Shown: positions 17,572 to 26,053 of the stretch, piece after piece
Position numbering within the stretch: the stretch's first letter is position 1
Layout: every line of letters begins with the position of its first letter
NCBI GenBank assembly: GCA_009885995.1
Contig: VFJQ01000171.1
Location: forward strand, 1 to 58,657
Reading direction: 5' to 3'
Source: Verrucomicrobiota bacterium
GTDB lineage: Bacteria; Verrucomicrobiota; Verrucomicrobiia; Chthoniobacterales; Chthoniobacteraceae
Length of the DNA: 58,657 bases
Notes under the pieces: model-generated
Told to the model about the DNA's origin: nothing
Seen by the model: the letters and a program-made list of their open reading frames with translations, nothing else
Databases searched by the model: none
Position numbers and translations under genes: made by a program

Positions 17572-20312
17572 ACGGATACATCCTTGCCGCCTCGGGGAAT
17601 GTGGCTCTCTCGGATGGCTACATCGCCAACTCGACGCTCGACGTCGGGCTCGCCGAGTTTGGAACCCACGAGGTGTCGCAGGCAGCCGGCCGAGTGACGT
17701 TTGAGAATGTGACGTTCACCGCAAACAGCACCGTCGTCTTCGCCAGCCGCTCCGGCGCGGATCAGTTCTTCTTCGGCACCGGGCTGCCGACGACGATCAC
17801 CAATCAAGGTGCGTTGTTCATCGGCACCGGCACCGACATCAGCCCCACCCTCAATTTTCCCGGCGCACTCGCGGTCGTCACCGTGCGCGGTGAAGTGACG
17901 CTCGATGGTGGCGGCACCGTCACGCTTTCGCCGGGCGACGGGAATCCCTACAATTCTGGTTTCGTTGGCGATCTCGACCCGATCCTGGATGTCGCGCATC
18001 TGATCAACGCGGACAACACGATCACGGGCAGCGGATTTATCGGGAGCGGCAACACCTTTGAAGATCCGCCGTCGCTACGCTTCACCAACCACGGGACGGT
18101 GCGGGCGGAGGGCGACTACCAGTGGCTGAGCATCCTCGGCGACAACTTCAACTACACGACGACGAACACGGGGACGATCGAGGCGATCGATGGTGGGCTG
18201 GTGACGATCAGCGGCATTGCCGATGGGATCGACCCGTTCGATCCGCTGGCGGTGCCGACGCTGGATAACACGGGCGGGGTGCTGCGGGCGGCGGGGGTGG
18301 GAACCGAGATGGCGTCGGTGCTGGAGTTGAGCGGGAACAACAGCCTGGTGCAGGGTGGGGAATTGATCGGCGAGAACGGCGGGATGATTCGTCTGCTGGG
18401 CAGCAATACCAACCTGCGCGACCTGAGCGTGACGCTGCGCAACGAGGGGCGCTTCGAGACCTTCGATTTCGATTACATGCTCAGCGGAGGCTCGCTGCGC
18501 AACGTGAGCTTCGACGTGGACGAGACCAGCGTGGCGGAGCTGGCGGTGTTAAACGACGTCTACCCGTTCGTGCTGGAGAACCTGAGCACCTCAGGCCGGA
18601 TGTATCTGAGCGGGGACTTCGTGACGCTGGGCACGCTGACCAACACGGGCGAACTGCACCTGGGCAGCGACTTCGAGGAGCCGGGAGTGAGCTTTTCGGG
18701 CGGCACCGCCACGCTGCGCATCGCCGGGGAAGTGACGCTGAGCGGCGGGGGCACGCTGCGGCTGCACACGGGGGTCGATTACCCCTCGGGGCTGCGGGGC
18801 GAGTTCGACTTCTACAGCCAGGATACGCCGCACCTGATCAATGAAGATCACCTGGTCACCGGCAGCGGATTTATCGGGAGCGGCAACACCTTTGAAGATC
18901 CGCCGTCGCTGCGCTTTACCAACCACGGGACGGTGCAGGCGCGCGATGGAGACGATCTCCACATCGTCTCGGATGCCAGCCATCTCTTCACCAACCATGG
19001 CCGACTCGATGTGCATCGGGGCGGAAAAATGACTGTGCATGGCCCGATGGTGCAGGCTGAGACCGGCTCTGTGCGCACGGAGATCGGCGGGACGGTCGCA
19101 GGTATCGACTACAGCGTGCTGGATATCGTCGGCACGGCACAGTTGGCTGGAACCTATTTGGTGGCATTGCTGGATAACTTCGTCCCAACGCTCGGGCAGA
19201 GCTTTGTGCCGGTCACATGGACGGCGCGAGTCGGCCAGTTTCAGACCTACGCGGGCTTCCGCCTGGCAAACGATCTCGTCTTTCAACCGACCTACGACGC
19301 GAATGGGCTGCGGCTGACGGTGACTGAGCTCAGCACGGGGGCTTCGCAGCCGCTCGTGCCGGTGGCAAATGGCGGGACGCAGTCGGTCGGCGCGGGCGGA
19401 TATTATGACGGCCTCACATCCCTCTCGACCGCGCCGGAAGCGCTCGGCACGGCGGCAACGATCATCGGCGGCACGGCGAGCGGCAGCACAAATGTGAGCT
19501 TCAATCTGTCGCCGGTGACGGGTTCCTTCAGCGCGGCCAATGGCGGGCAGATCGCCAGCGACGTGCTTTCGCTCAGCGGCACGGGGAGCGATAAGTTCGT
19601 GCTGCAACTCGACTACGACGAGCAGCTCGTGCTCTCCGCGTTTGGCACCGAAGAGACGATGTTTCTCGCGTGGTTCGACACGAACTTGGGCGAGTTCGTA
19701 AACTCGGTGTTTGGCAACTCCGACGGGGGCGCGGTGTCGCATCGATTCCTCGGGGCATACGATTCGGCGACGATGTTCACGCTGGGAGATTATGGCGTGG
19801 ATACGATCGCCAACCGCGTGTGGGCGGTGATCGATCACAACAGCGATTTCGGCGCGGGTGGTGCGCCGATCGTGGCGCCACCCGCAAGCACCGCGGTGCA
19901 GGCGTGGCGCACCCTGCACGGGCTCGCGGCAAATGGGGCGCACGATCTCGGCAACCCGAGCGGCGACGGCGTGGTGAACCTGCTGAAGTTTGCCTTCAAC
20001 ATGGCCCCCAATGCCGGCAACCTCGGCGTGGCCAACGTTCAGACGCTGCCCGCCAACGGCACCGCCGGTCTGCCCTTCATCACTCACGACGCGCAAGGGC
20101 GGCTCTTCATCGAGTTTGTGCGGCGCAAGACGGCGTCCAATCCGGGCCTCACCTACACCGTCGAAACCGGCGTCTCCCTCACCAGCCTGCAACCGCTCGA
20201 CCTCAGCGGCGCGGCGGTTGTTTCCATCGATGCGCGATGGGAGCGGGTCACGGTGGTCGATCCGACCGTTACCCCGCAGCGCTTTGGCCGGGTGCGGGTC
20301 GCTTCGCAGTAG
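17403..20312 (+). CDS. Beta-strand-repeat surface protein, 3' part of the frameshifted gene
   Basis: About 969 aa in the frame that continues the repeats of the preceding entry. The apparent start at 17403 is only the first GTG in frame; homology begins near 17330. The repeats are Gly/Thr/Asn-rich and built of motifs such as NTGGxLRAxG, GGxLIGxxGG and LTNxGxL, typical of right-handed beta-helix extracellular proteins. It contains an in-frame duplication of about 278 residues, with a 75-bp core at 18028 and 18862. The last about 130 residues (SGDGVVNLLKFAFNMAP ... FIEFVRRKTASNPGLTYTVE) are a C-terminal domain common on secreted Verrucomicrobia proteins. Likely a large exported adhesin-like protein of unknown ligand. 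Confidence 0.75.
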   Translation: MQNTGGILRATGIGAKLVLAGETRVSGGDIVGTDGGLITMVDSANLVGVTVTAERLNGYILAASGNVALSDGYIANSTLDVGLAEFGTHEVSQAAGRVTFENVTFTANSTVVFASRSGADQFFFGTGLPTTITNQGALFIGTGTDISPTLNFPGALAVVTVRGEVTLDGGGTVTLSPGDGNPYNSGFVGDLDPILDVAHLINADNTITGSGFIGSGNTFEDPPSLRFTNHGTVRAEGDYQWLSILGDNFNYTTTNTGTIEAIDGGLVTISGIADGIDPFDPLAVPTLDNTGGVLRAAGVGTEMASVLELSGNNSLVQGGELIGENGGMIRLLGSNTNLRDLSVTLRNEGRFETFDFDYMLSGGSLRNVSFDVDETSVAELAVLNDVYPFVLENLSTSGRMYLSGDFVTLGTLTNTGELHLGSDFEEPGVSFSGGTATLRIAGEVTLSGGGTLRLHTGVDYPSGLRGEFDFYSQDTPHLINEDHLVTGSGFIGSGNTFEDPPSLRFTNHGTVQARDGDDLHIVSDASHLFTNHGRLDVHRGGKMTVHGPMVQAETGSVRTEIGGTVAGIDYSVLDIVGTAQLAGTYLVALLDNFVPTLGQSFVPVTWTARVGQFQTYAGFRLANDLVFQPTYDANGLRLTVTELSTGASQPLVPVANGGTQSVGAGGYYDGLTSLSTAPEALGTAATIIGGTASGSTNVSFNLSPVTGSFSAANGGQIASDVLSLSGTGSDKFVLQLDYDEQLVLSAFGTEETMFLAWFDTNLGEFVNSVFGNSDGGAVSHRFLGAYDSATMFTLGDYGVDTIANRVWAVIDHNSDFGAGGAPIVAPPASTAVQAWRTLHGLAANGAHDLGNPSGDGVVNLLKFAFNMAPNAGNLGVANVQTLPANGTAGLPFITHDAQGRLFIEFVRRKTASNPGLTYTVETGVSLTSLQPLDLSGAAVVSIDARWERVTVVDPTVTPQRFGRVRVASQ
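18028..18102 (+). repeat. Direct repeat copy 1 inside the beta-repeat gene
   Basis: 75 bp that recur at 18862-18936 with only two substitutions. The distance is 834 bp, exactly 278 codons, so the repeat preserves frame. It encodes GSGFIGSGNTFEDPPSLRF and the following residues. The surrounding module is also similar at the protein level (GEVTLxGGGT ... HLIN), but the near-identity of this core suggests recent duplication or gene conversion. Confidence 0.85.
18862..18936 (+). repeat. Direct repeat copy 2 inside the beta-repeat gene
   Basis: Second copy of the 75-bp core (see 18028-18102), with 73 of 75 bases identical and the same reading frame. Confidence 0.85.
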
Positions 20313-20439
20313 TGCGCCTACCTCCCCACTAAGCGCAGAATAGAGACGCATTCAGCGGCGTATCGCGTTCGTGCTTGGCGTCGCTGAATACGTCGAGTTC
20401 GGCGTTGAGATTTTTGCGTTCGGCGTTCAAAAGCCGCGC

Positions 20440-21453
20440 ATGAAACTCCCTCTGCTCCTCCTCCTCCCCGTCCTCGCTTTCGCCGCCGATGAAAAGCTGC
20501 CGCCGTTCGAGATGTCGATCGAGCGGCTCGATCCCGCGCTCGACGCGCTGATCGCGCCGGGCACGACCGTCGAGAAACTCGCGGAGGGCTTTAATTGGTC
20601 GGAAGGGCCGACGTGGTATCGGGGCAGCGTGGTCTTCTCCGACGTGCCGGAAAACATCGTCTATCAATGGAAGCCGGGCGCGACGAAGGCGGAGGTCTTC
20701 ATCAAGCCGAGTGGGATGACGGTGCCGACGCCGGGCTTCAAGGAGCAGGGCTCGAACGGGCTGACGGTCGATGCGAAGGGCGATCTCGTGCTCTGCCAGC
20801 ACGGCGATCGGCGCATCTCGCGTTGGGTCGGCGGCACTTACGACAGCAAGCCAATGTTCAAGCCGATCGCCACGAGCTACGAGGGCAAGCGCTTCAACAG
20901 CCCGAACGACCTCGCGATCCGGCGCAGCGGAGACATCTATTTCACCGATCCGCCTTACGGGCTCACGGGGCTGAACGACTCGCCGATCAAGGATCTCAAA
21001 TGGAACGGCGTGTATCGCATCGATGCCGCGGGCAAGGTCACGGTGCTCGAGAAGGGCATCACTTTCCCGAACGGCATCGCCTTCTCACCCGACGAGAAGA
21101 CGCTCTACGTCGCAGTGAGCGATCCGAAGCAGACGGTGATCGAGGCGTTCGATGTGAAGGACGACGGCACGCTCGCCAATCGGCGCGTGTTCTTCGACGC
21201 CGAGCCGCTGCGCAAGAGCGGGCGCAAAGGCGCGTGCGATGGGATGAAGGTGGACGTGAAGGGCAACCTCTGGGCGACCGGCCCCGGCGGCGTGCTCGTG
21301 ATCTCGCCACAGGGCAAGCATCTCGGCACCGTGCTGACCAACAACAACACCGGCAACTGCTGCTTCGGCGGCGACGGCTCGGACCTTTACGTGACCGCCG
21401 ACATGTTCCTCGTCCGGGTCAAAACCACGACCAAGGGCGCCACCATGCCTTAG
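20440..21453 (+). CDS. Secreted SMP-30/gluconolactonase-family lactonase
   Basis: 337 aa. Signal peptide MKLPLLLLLPVLAFAA, then a six-bladed SMP-30 propeller: FNWSEGPTW with the metal-ligand Glu, GSNGLTVDAKGDLVLCQHGDRR, FNSPNDLAIRRSGDIYFTDP with metal Asn and Asp, FPNGIAFSPDEKTLYV, and ACDGMKVDVKGNLWAT with the catalytic/metal Asp. The family hydrolyses sugar lactones such as gluconolactone and needs a divalent metal. The start at 20440 is used because the signal peptide begins there; an in-frame start at 20371 adds a non-signal-like extension. It ends 35 bp inside a convergent lipoprotein gene. It may open lactones produced by sugar oxidation in the periplasm. Confidence 0.9.
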   Translation: MKLPLLLLLPVLAFAADEKLPPFEMSIERLDPALDALIAPGTTVEKLAEGFNWSEGPTWYRGSVVFSDVPENIVYQWKPGATKAEVFIKPSGMTVPTPGFKEQGSNGLTVDAKGDLVLCQHGDRRISRWVGGTYDSKPMFKPIATSYEGKRFNSPNDLAIRRSGDIYFTDPPYGLTGLNDSPIKDLKWNGVYRIDAAGKVTVLEKGITFPNGIAFSPDEKTLYVAVSDPKQTVIEAFDVKDDGTLANRRVFFDAEPLRKSGRKGACDGMKVDVKGNLWATGPGGVLVISPQGKHLGTVLTNNNTGNCCFGGDGSDLYVTADMFLVRVKTTTKGATMP

Positions 21454-21892
21454 TCTTCGCCGGCTTCGCGGGAGCAGGGGCGGCAGGTGACGGCGCTGCG
21501 ACTTTCGATTTCGGCGCGGGTGCGGGCAGATCGGTCCAGCGCACCGCCTCGATGCTCATCGAGGCGGAAGTAGAATCGCCGAGGAGCGAACCGAAGCCGC
21601 CCGTGAGGGTCGTCTGGCTGGTGCCGGAGAGGATCGAGTAGGCGTCGCCGCCGAGCTTGCCGGTGCGCTGGCGGGCGAGCGCATTCAGGTCCGCGGCAAA
21701 GGGGCTGCGCGTGCGCATGTCGATCGTCGCGAGCGTTTCATGCGGGCGCTGCTTGGCGGCCTCGGCGCTGATCTGCCTCACCTGCTTGGCGGGCACCTTC
21801 GGCAGCTTGCCTTCGGTGAGCTTGTTCACCTTCACGCTCGTGCAGGCGGTGGAGAGCAGCAGCGGGGCGAGGAGGACGGGCGCGAGTTTCAT
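21419..21892 (-). CDS. Predicted lipoprotein of unknown function
   Basis: 157 aa. A lipoprotein signal peptide, MKLAPVLLAPLLLSTACTSV, places the lipobox STAC at residues 14-17 so that Cys17 would be lipidated. The middle (VRQISAEAAKQRPHETLATI, LNALARQRTGKLGGDAYSIL) has no recognised domain. The C-terminus is Pro/Ala-rich and ends in WWRPWSWF. It overlaps the end of the convergent lactonase gene by 35 bp. Probably anchored in a membrane facing the periplasm. Confidence 0.65.
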   Translation of the reverse strand: MKLAPVLLAPLLLSTACTSVKVNKLTEGKLPKVPAKQVRQISAEAAKQRPHETLATIDMRTRSPFAADLNALARQRTGKLGGDAYSILSGTSQTTLTGGFGSLLGDSTSASMSIEAVRWTDLPAPAPKSKVAAPSPAAPAPAKPAKTKAWWRPWSWF

Positions 21893-21943
21893 CGGCTCGC
21901 GAATACGCGACGCGCCCGGCGACGCAAGAGCGGACTCGCCAGC

Positions 21944-23503
21944 CTACAACTCGAAGATGCTCGTGACCGGATTGGAAGCGCCACTCTGGATCGTGTAGGT
22001 CGGCATTCCCGTCGCGACCATGCTTGTGACCGGCGTGGTCGTAAGTGTCAGCACCTGCTTCACGACACCGGCGGACACCGAACCACCGGCATTCCCGGTC
22101 GAGAAGGAGAGCGGACCGGCTTTGGTCAGCTTGATCGACGCGAGATTGCCGTCTGCCGCGAACGTCGGTGTGCCGACCACCCAACCGCTCGCGATGAGGC
22201 TGTCGAAGAGGGCGCGGTTTTGGACGATGGCGACATCGTTGTGCCCGACTTCGATCTCGAACTTCGTCGCGCCCGCCGGGGCGGTGGCCGGATCGAGGTT
22301 CGTGAGTTCGATCGTGGCGACATTCGGACCGCCGCCCGTCGTCCCACCCGAATTGAGCGCAAGGATCGCTCCCGCGATGTTCAACTGCGCGCCGCCCGCC
22401 GGCAGCGTAAGCCCGGTAATCGTGTTGCTCGGACCAAGCGTGAGCGCCCCGCCGGTGAGAAGCGTCCCGCCGGTAAAAACGTTGCTGCCGCCAAGATTCA
22501 AGGTGCCCGAGCCGGTCTTAATCAGGCTGGTGGTGTTGCTCACGCCGTAAATGACGGGCTGAGTGCTGCTGGCGTCGAAGGTCTGTATCCCCGCCGGGAG
22601 CTCCGCACCGCGGGAGCTGTAGCTCTCCACCAAAATCCCCGTGCGGGCCGACGAGAGAGATGCCGCCCAGCTTGCCGCCGACATCGGGTCCACGCTGGCC
22701 ATGCGAACAACCACTCCACTTGCTGCTTCGGTGCCGCTGATGTTGAGCGTCAACGACCCGCTGTAGGATGTCGTCGTGACACTCGACATCTGTAGCGTGC
22801 CGCCCAGCGGCTGGAACTGGCCGCTGCCACTGATGACCGCCGAACCGGCGCCGGTCTTCACGAGCCCGGCATCGATGCTCGATCCACTCGCCGTGAACGT
22901 CTGGGCCGTGACCGCGGCCCCAAAATTAAACGTGCCCGCGCTAAGCGTGATTCCGCCCACGGGCTGCACGGAAAAGAGGTTGCCGCCGGTGAGGTCCGAC
23001 TTCACGCGCAGCTTGGCGATGCCGCCGATGACATCGCTGCCACCAGCGCCGCCGAAGTCCTGCGCGATGAGCATCTTCACGCCGGGCGAGCGCACGCCGG
23101 TGTCGGAGTTTCCCGCAGCGATTTGACCGAGATCGCCATCGATATAGACGCGACCGAGATCAGTCTGCCCGCCGCTGGCATCGATGAAGCCGACATCCGA
23201 GTGCCCGTCGCCGCCGAGTCGGTTGTGCTTCGCGACGAGGGTCAGGTCCGCGCGGTTGAATTCGCCGCCATCGTCCGAGAAATCGACCAACACGAGCGCC
23301 TCGCCGCCCGGCACCGTCGCGCCTTCGCCGCTCATCACGAAATCGTCCGCCGACAACCGGCCTTTGCTCACCGTGATCGTGACCCGGTCGCCGTCGAGAT
23401 CCGTGTAATACGCCACGCGTCCGCCACCGCCGATCACCACAGACGGAGCGATCCGGCTTTCGAGAGCTTCGATGGAAACTGGAGAGACGATGCGCTGGGC
23501 CAT
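21944..23503 (-). CDS. LESRIAP-motif beta-repeat secreted protein
   Basis: 519 aa. The start at 23503 gives MAQRIVSPVSIEALESRIAP near the N-terminus; the same LESRIAP motif begins the glycine-rich protein at 39591-42725. It resembles the LEPR-XLL type N-terminal motif known from large planctomycete and verrucomicrobial exported proteins. An N-terminal region with DLDGDRVTITVSKGRLSADD and an IDGDLGQIAAGN segment follows, then Gly/Thr/Ser-rich repeats (LIKTGSGTLNLGGSNVFTGG, an autotransporter-associated beta-strand signature). The reading frame stays open upstream to 24517, but that part is only the complement of the epimerase gene. Likely a surface structural protein; ligand unknown. Confidence 0.8.
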   Translation of the reverse strand: MAQRIVSPVSIEALESRIAPSVVIGGGGRVAYYTDLDGDRVTITVSKGRLSADDFVMSGEGATVPGGEALVLVDFSDDGGEFNRADLTLVAKHNRLGGDGHSDVGFIDASGGQTDLGRVYIDGDLGQIAAGNSDTGVRSPGVKMLIAQDFGGAGGSDVIGGIAKLRVKSDLTGGNLFSVQPVGGITLSAGTFNFGAAVTAQTFTASGSSIDAGLVKTGAGSAVISGSGQFQPLGGTLQMSSVTTTSYSGSLTLNISGTEAASGVVVRMASVDPMSAASWAASLSSARTGILVESYSSRGAELPAGIQTFDASSTQPVIYGVSNTTSLIKTGSGTLNLGGSNVFTGGTLLTGGALTLGPSNTITGLTLPAGGAQLNIAGAILALNSGGTTGGGPNVATIELTNLDPATAPAGATKFEIEVGHNDVAIVQNRALFDSLIASGWVVGTPTFAADGNLASIKLTKAGPLSFSTGNAGGSVSAGVVKQVLTLTTTPVTSMVATGMPTYTIQSGASNPVTSIFEL

Positions 23504-23653
23504 GATGGGAAAGTGCGGCGCGTATTTGGCAACCGTCCGCGAGCCTGTCCATCCACATTTTGATGCCGGAACGTGGTGCGCGCCGACGCTTGACTCGCCG
23601 CGCCCGCGCAGCGCAAATGCGCGCTCTTTCACCTCCAACCACTCATCACCACC

Positions 23654-24505
23654 ATGCGCTTCGGACTTAACACCTTTCTCTACGCCAGCCCCTTCACGAA
23701 CGAGAGCGTGACGCTCTTCAAGAAGCTCAAGAAGTGGGGATTCGACACGGTCGAAATCCCGGTCGAGGCGCTCGAACACATCGATCCGCTGACCGTGAAA
23801 GCCGCTGCTGCGAAGGCCGGCATCAAGATCGGCAGCATCTGCGCATGCATGGGGCCGGGACGCGATTTCCGCGGCAGTGCCGAGGATCAAAAGACTGCCA
23901 CCACCTACGTGAAGGGCCTCATCGACCAGGCCGCCGCGATGGGCTGCCCGAAGCTGATCGGGCCGATCTATTCGGTCGTCGGACTCGCCGACGCGCACGA
24001 CGACGCGGAGAAGAAGCAGCAGTTCGACCTCGTGGTGAGGAACCTCAAGCCGCTCGCCAAATACGCCGAGCAGAAAGGCGTCACGCTTTGCATCGAGCCG
24101 CTCAACCGTTTCGAGACCGACTTCCTCAACACGTGCGACCAGGGCCTCAAGCTCGTGAAAGCCGTCGGCAGCAAAGCCGTGAAGCTGCACCTCGACACCT
24201 TCCACATGAACATCGAGGAGAAGAATCAAGCCGCCGCGATCAAGAAGGCCGGCAAGCACCTCGGCCACTTCCACGCCTGTGGCAGCGACCGCGGCACGCC
24301 CGGCGGCGATCACATCGAGTGGAAGCCGATCGTCAAGGCGCTCAAGAAAATCGGCTACAAGGGCGACATCGTGATCGAGAGCTTTACCACCGACGTGAAG
24401 GTGATCGCCCGTGCCGCCGCCATCTGGCGCAAGATCGAGCCGAAGCGCGACGACATCGCCGTGAAGGGGCTGGCGAACATGAAGAAGTTCTTCGGCAAAA
24501 AATAG
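23654..24505 (+). CDS. Sugar phosphate isomerase/epimerase (D-tagatose/psicose 3-epimerase-like TIM barrel)
   Basis: 283 aa, the typical length. Xylose-isomerase-like TIM barrel with the metal-binding pattern CIEPLNRFETDF (catalytic Glu), LHLDTFHMNIEE (Asp and His), HFHACGSDRGTPGGDHIEW (His, Arg) and IVIESFTTD (second catalytic Glu). These are the conserved residues of D-tagatose 3-epimerase-type enzymes, which epimerise ketoses at C3 using a divalent metal. It starts 150 bp after the divergent LESRIAP gene and is followed after 10 bp by a beta-propeller gene. The true substrate is not determined by sequence; related proteins are annotated as hydroxypyruvate isomerase or L-ribulose 3-epimerase. 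Confidence 0.9.
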   Translation: MRFGLNTFLYASPFTNESVTLFKKLKKWGFDTVEIPVEALEHIDPLTVKAAAAKAGIKIGSICACMGPGRDFRGSAEDQKTATTYVKGLIDQAAAMGCPKLIGPIYSVVGLADAHDDAEKKQQFDLVVRNLKPLAKYAEQKGVTLCIEPLNRFETDFLNTCDQGLKLVKAVGSKAVKLHLDTFHMNIEEKNQAAAIKKAGKHLGHFHACGSDRGTPGGDHIEWKPIVKALKKIGYKGDIVIESFTTDVKVIARAAAIWRKIEPKRDDIAVKGLANMKKFFGKK

Positions 24506-24515
24506 CGCGCGCCCC

Positions 24516-25499
24516 ATGTCCTCCTGGAAGATCCAGTCCGACTACAAGGCCATCGGCGACGACCAGATCAGCGAGCCGCGCAGCCTGCGCGGGCTCGCGC
24601 TTTCGCCCGACGGCACGAAGCTCTACGGCGGTTTCATCCGCGGCACCACGAGCGCCTCGCTTCGCCGAGTCGCCTCCGCGATCATCCCCGGCACGATCCA
24701 AAACGGCTCGCCGCTCATCGAGCGCCAGATGCTGGTGTGGACACAAGCCAAAGGCCTCGCCACCGACAGCCGCGGCAACGTCTTCGCCACGCACAATCCC
24801 ACCGGGCCCGGCACAGATCTGACCTTCGGGATCTACACCGCGGACCTCGCGCCGATCGCCACGGTGACATCGCACACGGCACTCGCCGCCGAGTTGAGCG
24901 GCATCGCTGTCGCAAAGATCGGCCAGCGCTACTACGTCTACCTCTCCCGCCGCGGCGCACTCGCGACTATCGAGCGGTGGGATGTGACCACGCCGACCAA
25001 TGCGAAGCTCGACACCAACTGGGCAAACAACGGCCGCGTGGACCTCAAGACCCGCTACCCCGGCGCCTTCTGCAACGGCCTCGACATCGACGCCGACGGC
25101 ACCCTCTACGTGACCGGCGGCACCGTCTCCGACTCGCTCGGCGACGCGATCTTCAAAATCCCCGCCAACGGCAATCTCGCCGGACTCAAGCTCACCCGCC
25201 TGCTCGTCCCGATGGATGTCGCCGTCGCGGGCGCCTACCTCTACGTCGCGCAATACCTCGGCCCCGCCTCGACCGTCGCCGTGCTCGACAAGGCGACCCT
25301 CACCACCGTCGGTATCAAGCACACCGGCATCCCCCACCCGAACATGGCCGACGACAGCGGCTACTCCGGCATCGTCGTGGACAGCGCCGGGCGCATCTTC
25401 GTGAGCGATCAGGTCTATGAGGAATACTACGACCCCGTCCCGCCGGGCCAATACTCGCACCGCATCTTCCGCGACCGCGTCCTCGTCTTCACACCGTAG
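24516..25499 (+). CDS. Cytoplasmic NHL/SMP-30-like beta-propeller protein, function unknown
   Basis: 327 aa without a signal peptide (MSSWKIQSDYKAIGDDQISE). Propeller-like repeats such as LRGLALSPDGTKLYGG, LATDSRGNVFATHNP, FCNGLDIDADGTLYVTGG, PMDVAVAGAYLYVAQYLG and YSGIVVDSAGRIFVSD suggest a seven- or six-bladed propeller with D-x-x-G loops. No catalytic metal ligands of gluconolactonases are obvious. It begins 10 bp after the epimerase and is followed 9 bp later by a secreted protein gene, so it belongs to the same transcript. Possible roles are sugar-lactone handling or ligand binding. Confidence 0.7.
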   Translation: MSSWKIQSDYKAIGDDQISEPRSLRGLALSPDGTKLYGGFIRGTTSASLRRVASAIIPGTIQNGSPLIERQMLVWTQAKGLATDSRGNVFATHNPTGPGTDLTFGIYTADLAPIATVTSHTALAAELSGIAVAKIGQRYYVYLSRRGALATIERWDVTTPTNAKLDTNWANNGRVDLKTRYPGAFCNGLDIDADGTLYVTGGTVSDSLGDAIFKIPANGNLAGLKLTRLLVPMDVAVAGAYLYVAQYLGPASTVAVLDKATLTTVGIKHTGIPHPNMADDSGYSGIVVDSAGRIFVSDQVYEEYYDPVPPGQYSHRIFRDRVLVFTP

Positions 25500-25508
25500 C
25501 GCCAGACC

Positions 25509-26009
25509 ATGAAAACCCTCGCCCTCCTCCTCGGCGCGGCGTGCCTCGTCTCGACCGCCGCCGCTCAGCTCAGCCCCATCCGCCTGCGCGTCGAGCAGAC
25601 CAGCAAGAGCGACACGACGTCTTACAAAAGCGTCCAGGCGCGCAGCCTCGCCATCCACCTCACGAACTCCTCGCCACAGCCCGCAGACGTGATCGTGAAG
25701 TGGGCCGTCCTCGGCCGCGACATCAAGAGCAAGGACATCGTCACCGTCGAGCAGGGCGAGATGAAATCCTCCATGAAAGCCAGCGGCGGCGAGAAGCTCC
25801 AGACGCCCTTCGCCCAAGCCGCAGCGGAGGAAGCCCGCACCGGTTCGAAAGGCAAATCCGAAGACATCGGCACCAAGATCATCGGTCACGGCGTCCAAGT
25901 CTGGCAGGGCGAAAAACTCATCGCCGAGACCTACGAACCCACGAGCATCAAGGCCTCCTTTGGCAAAGCCCCGGTCGCTCAACCCCTCGACAAACAGAAA
26001 AAGAAATAG
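25509..26009 (+). CDS. Small secreted protein of unknown function
   Basis: 166 aa. A signal peptide (MKTLALLLGAACLVSTAAAQ) is followed by a mature part with an immunoglobulin-like or all-beta character: LAIHLTNSSPQPADVIVKWA and GHGVQVWQGEKLIAETYEPT. The C-terminus is Lys-rich. No catalytic motif. It lies between the propeller and DUF1080 genes in the same orientation, so a role with them in a carbohydrate-related process is plausible but not shown. Confidence 0.65.
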   Translation: MKTLALLLGAACLVSTAAAQLSPIRLRVEQTSKSDTTSYKSVQARSLAIHLTNSSPQPADVIVKWAVLGRDIKSKDIVTVEQGEMKSSMKASGGEKLQTPFAQAAAEEARTGSKGKSEDIGTKIIGHGVQVWQGEKLIAETYEPTSIKASFGKAPVAQPLDKQKKK

Positions 26010-26053
26010 CCACCCGCACGGTTCGCCGCGCACCTTCTCCACCACCACCTAAC

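Noticed and set aside
20313..20439. Inverted repeat ATTCAGCG/CGCTGAAT as a terminator of the surface-protein gene
   Set aside because: Arms are 8 bp with a long loop and no T-tract; not convincing.
23504..24517. Upstream extension of the LESRIAP protein frame on the minus strand
   Set aside because: It is the complement of the epimerase gene 23654-24505; the true start is at 23503 where the LESRIAP motif begins.
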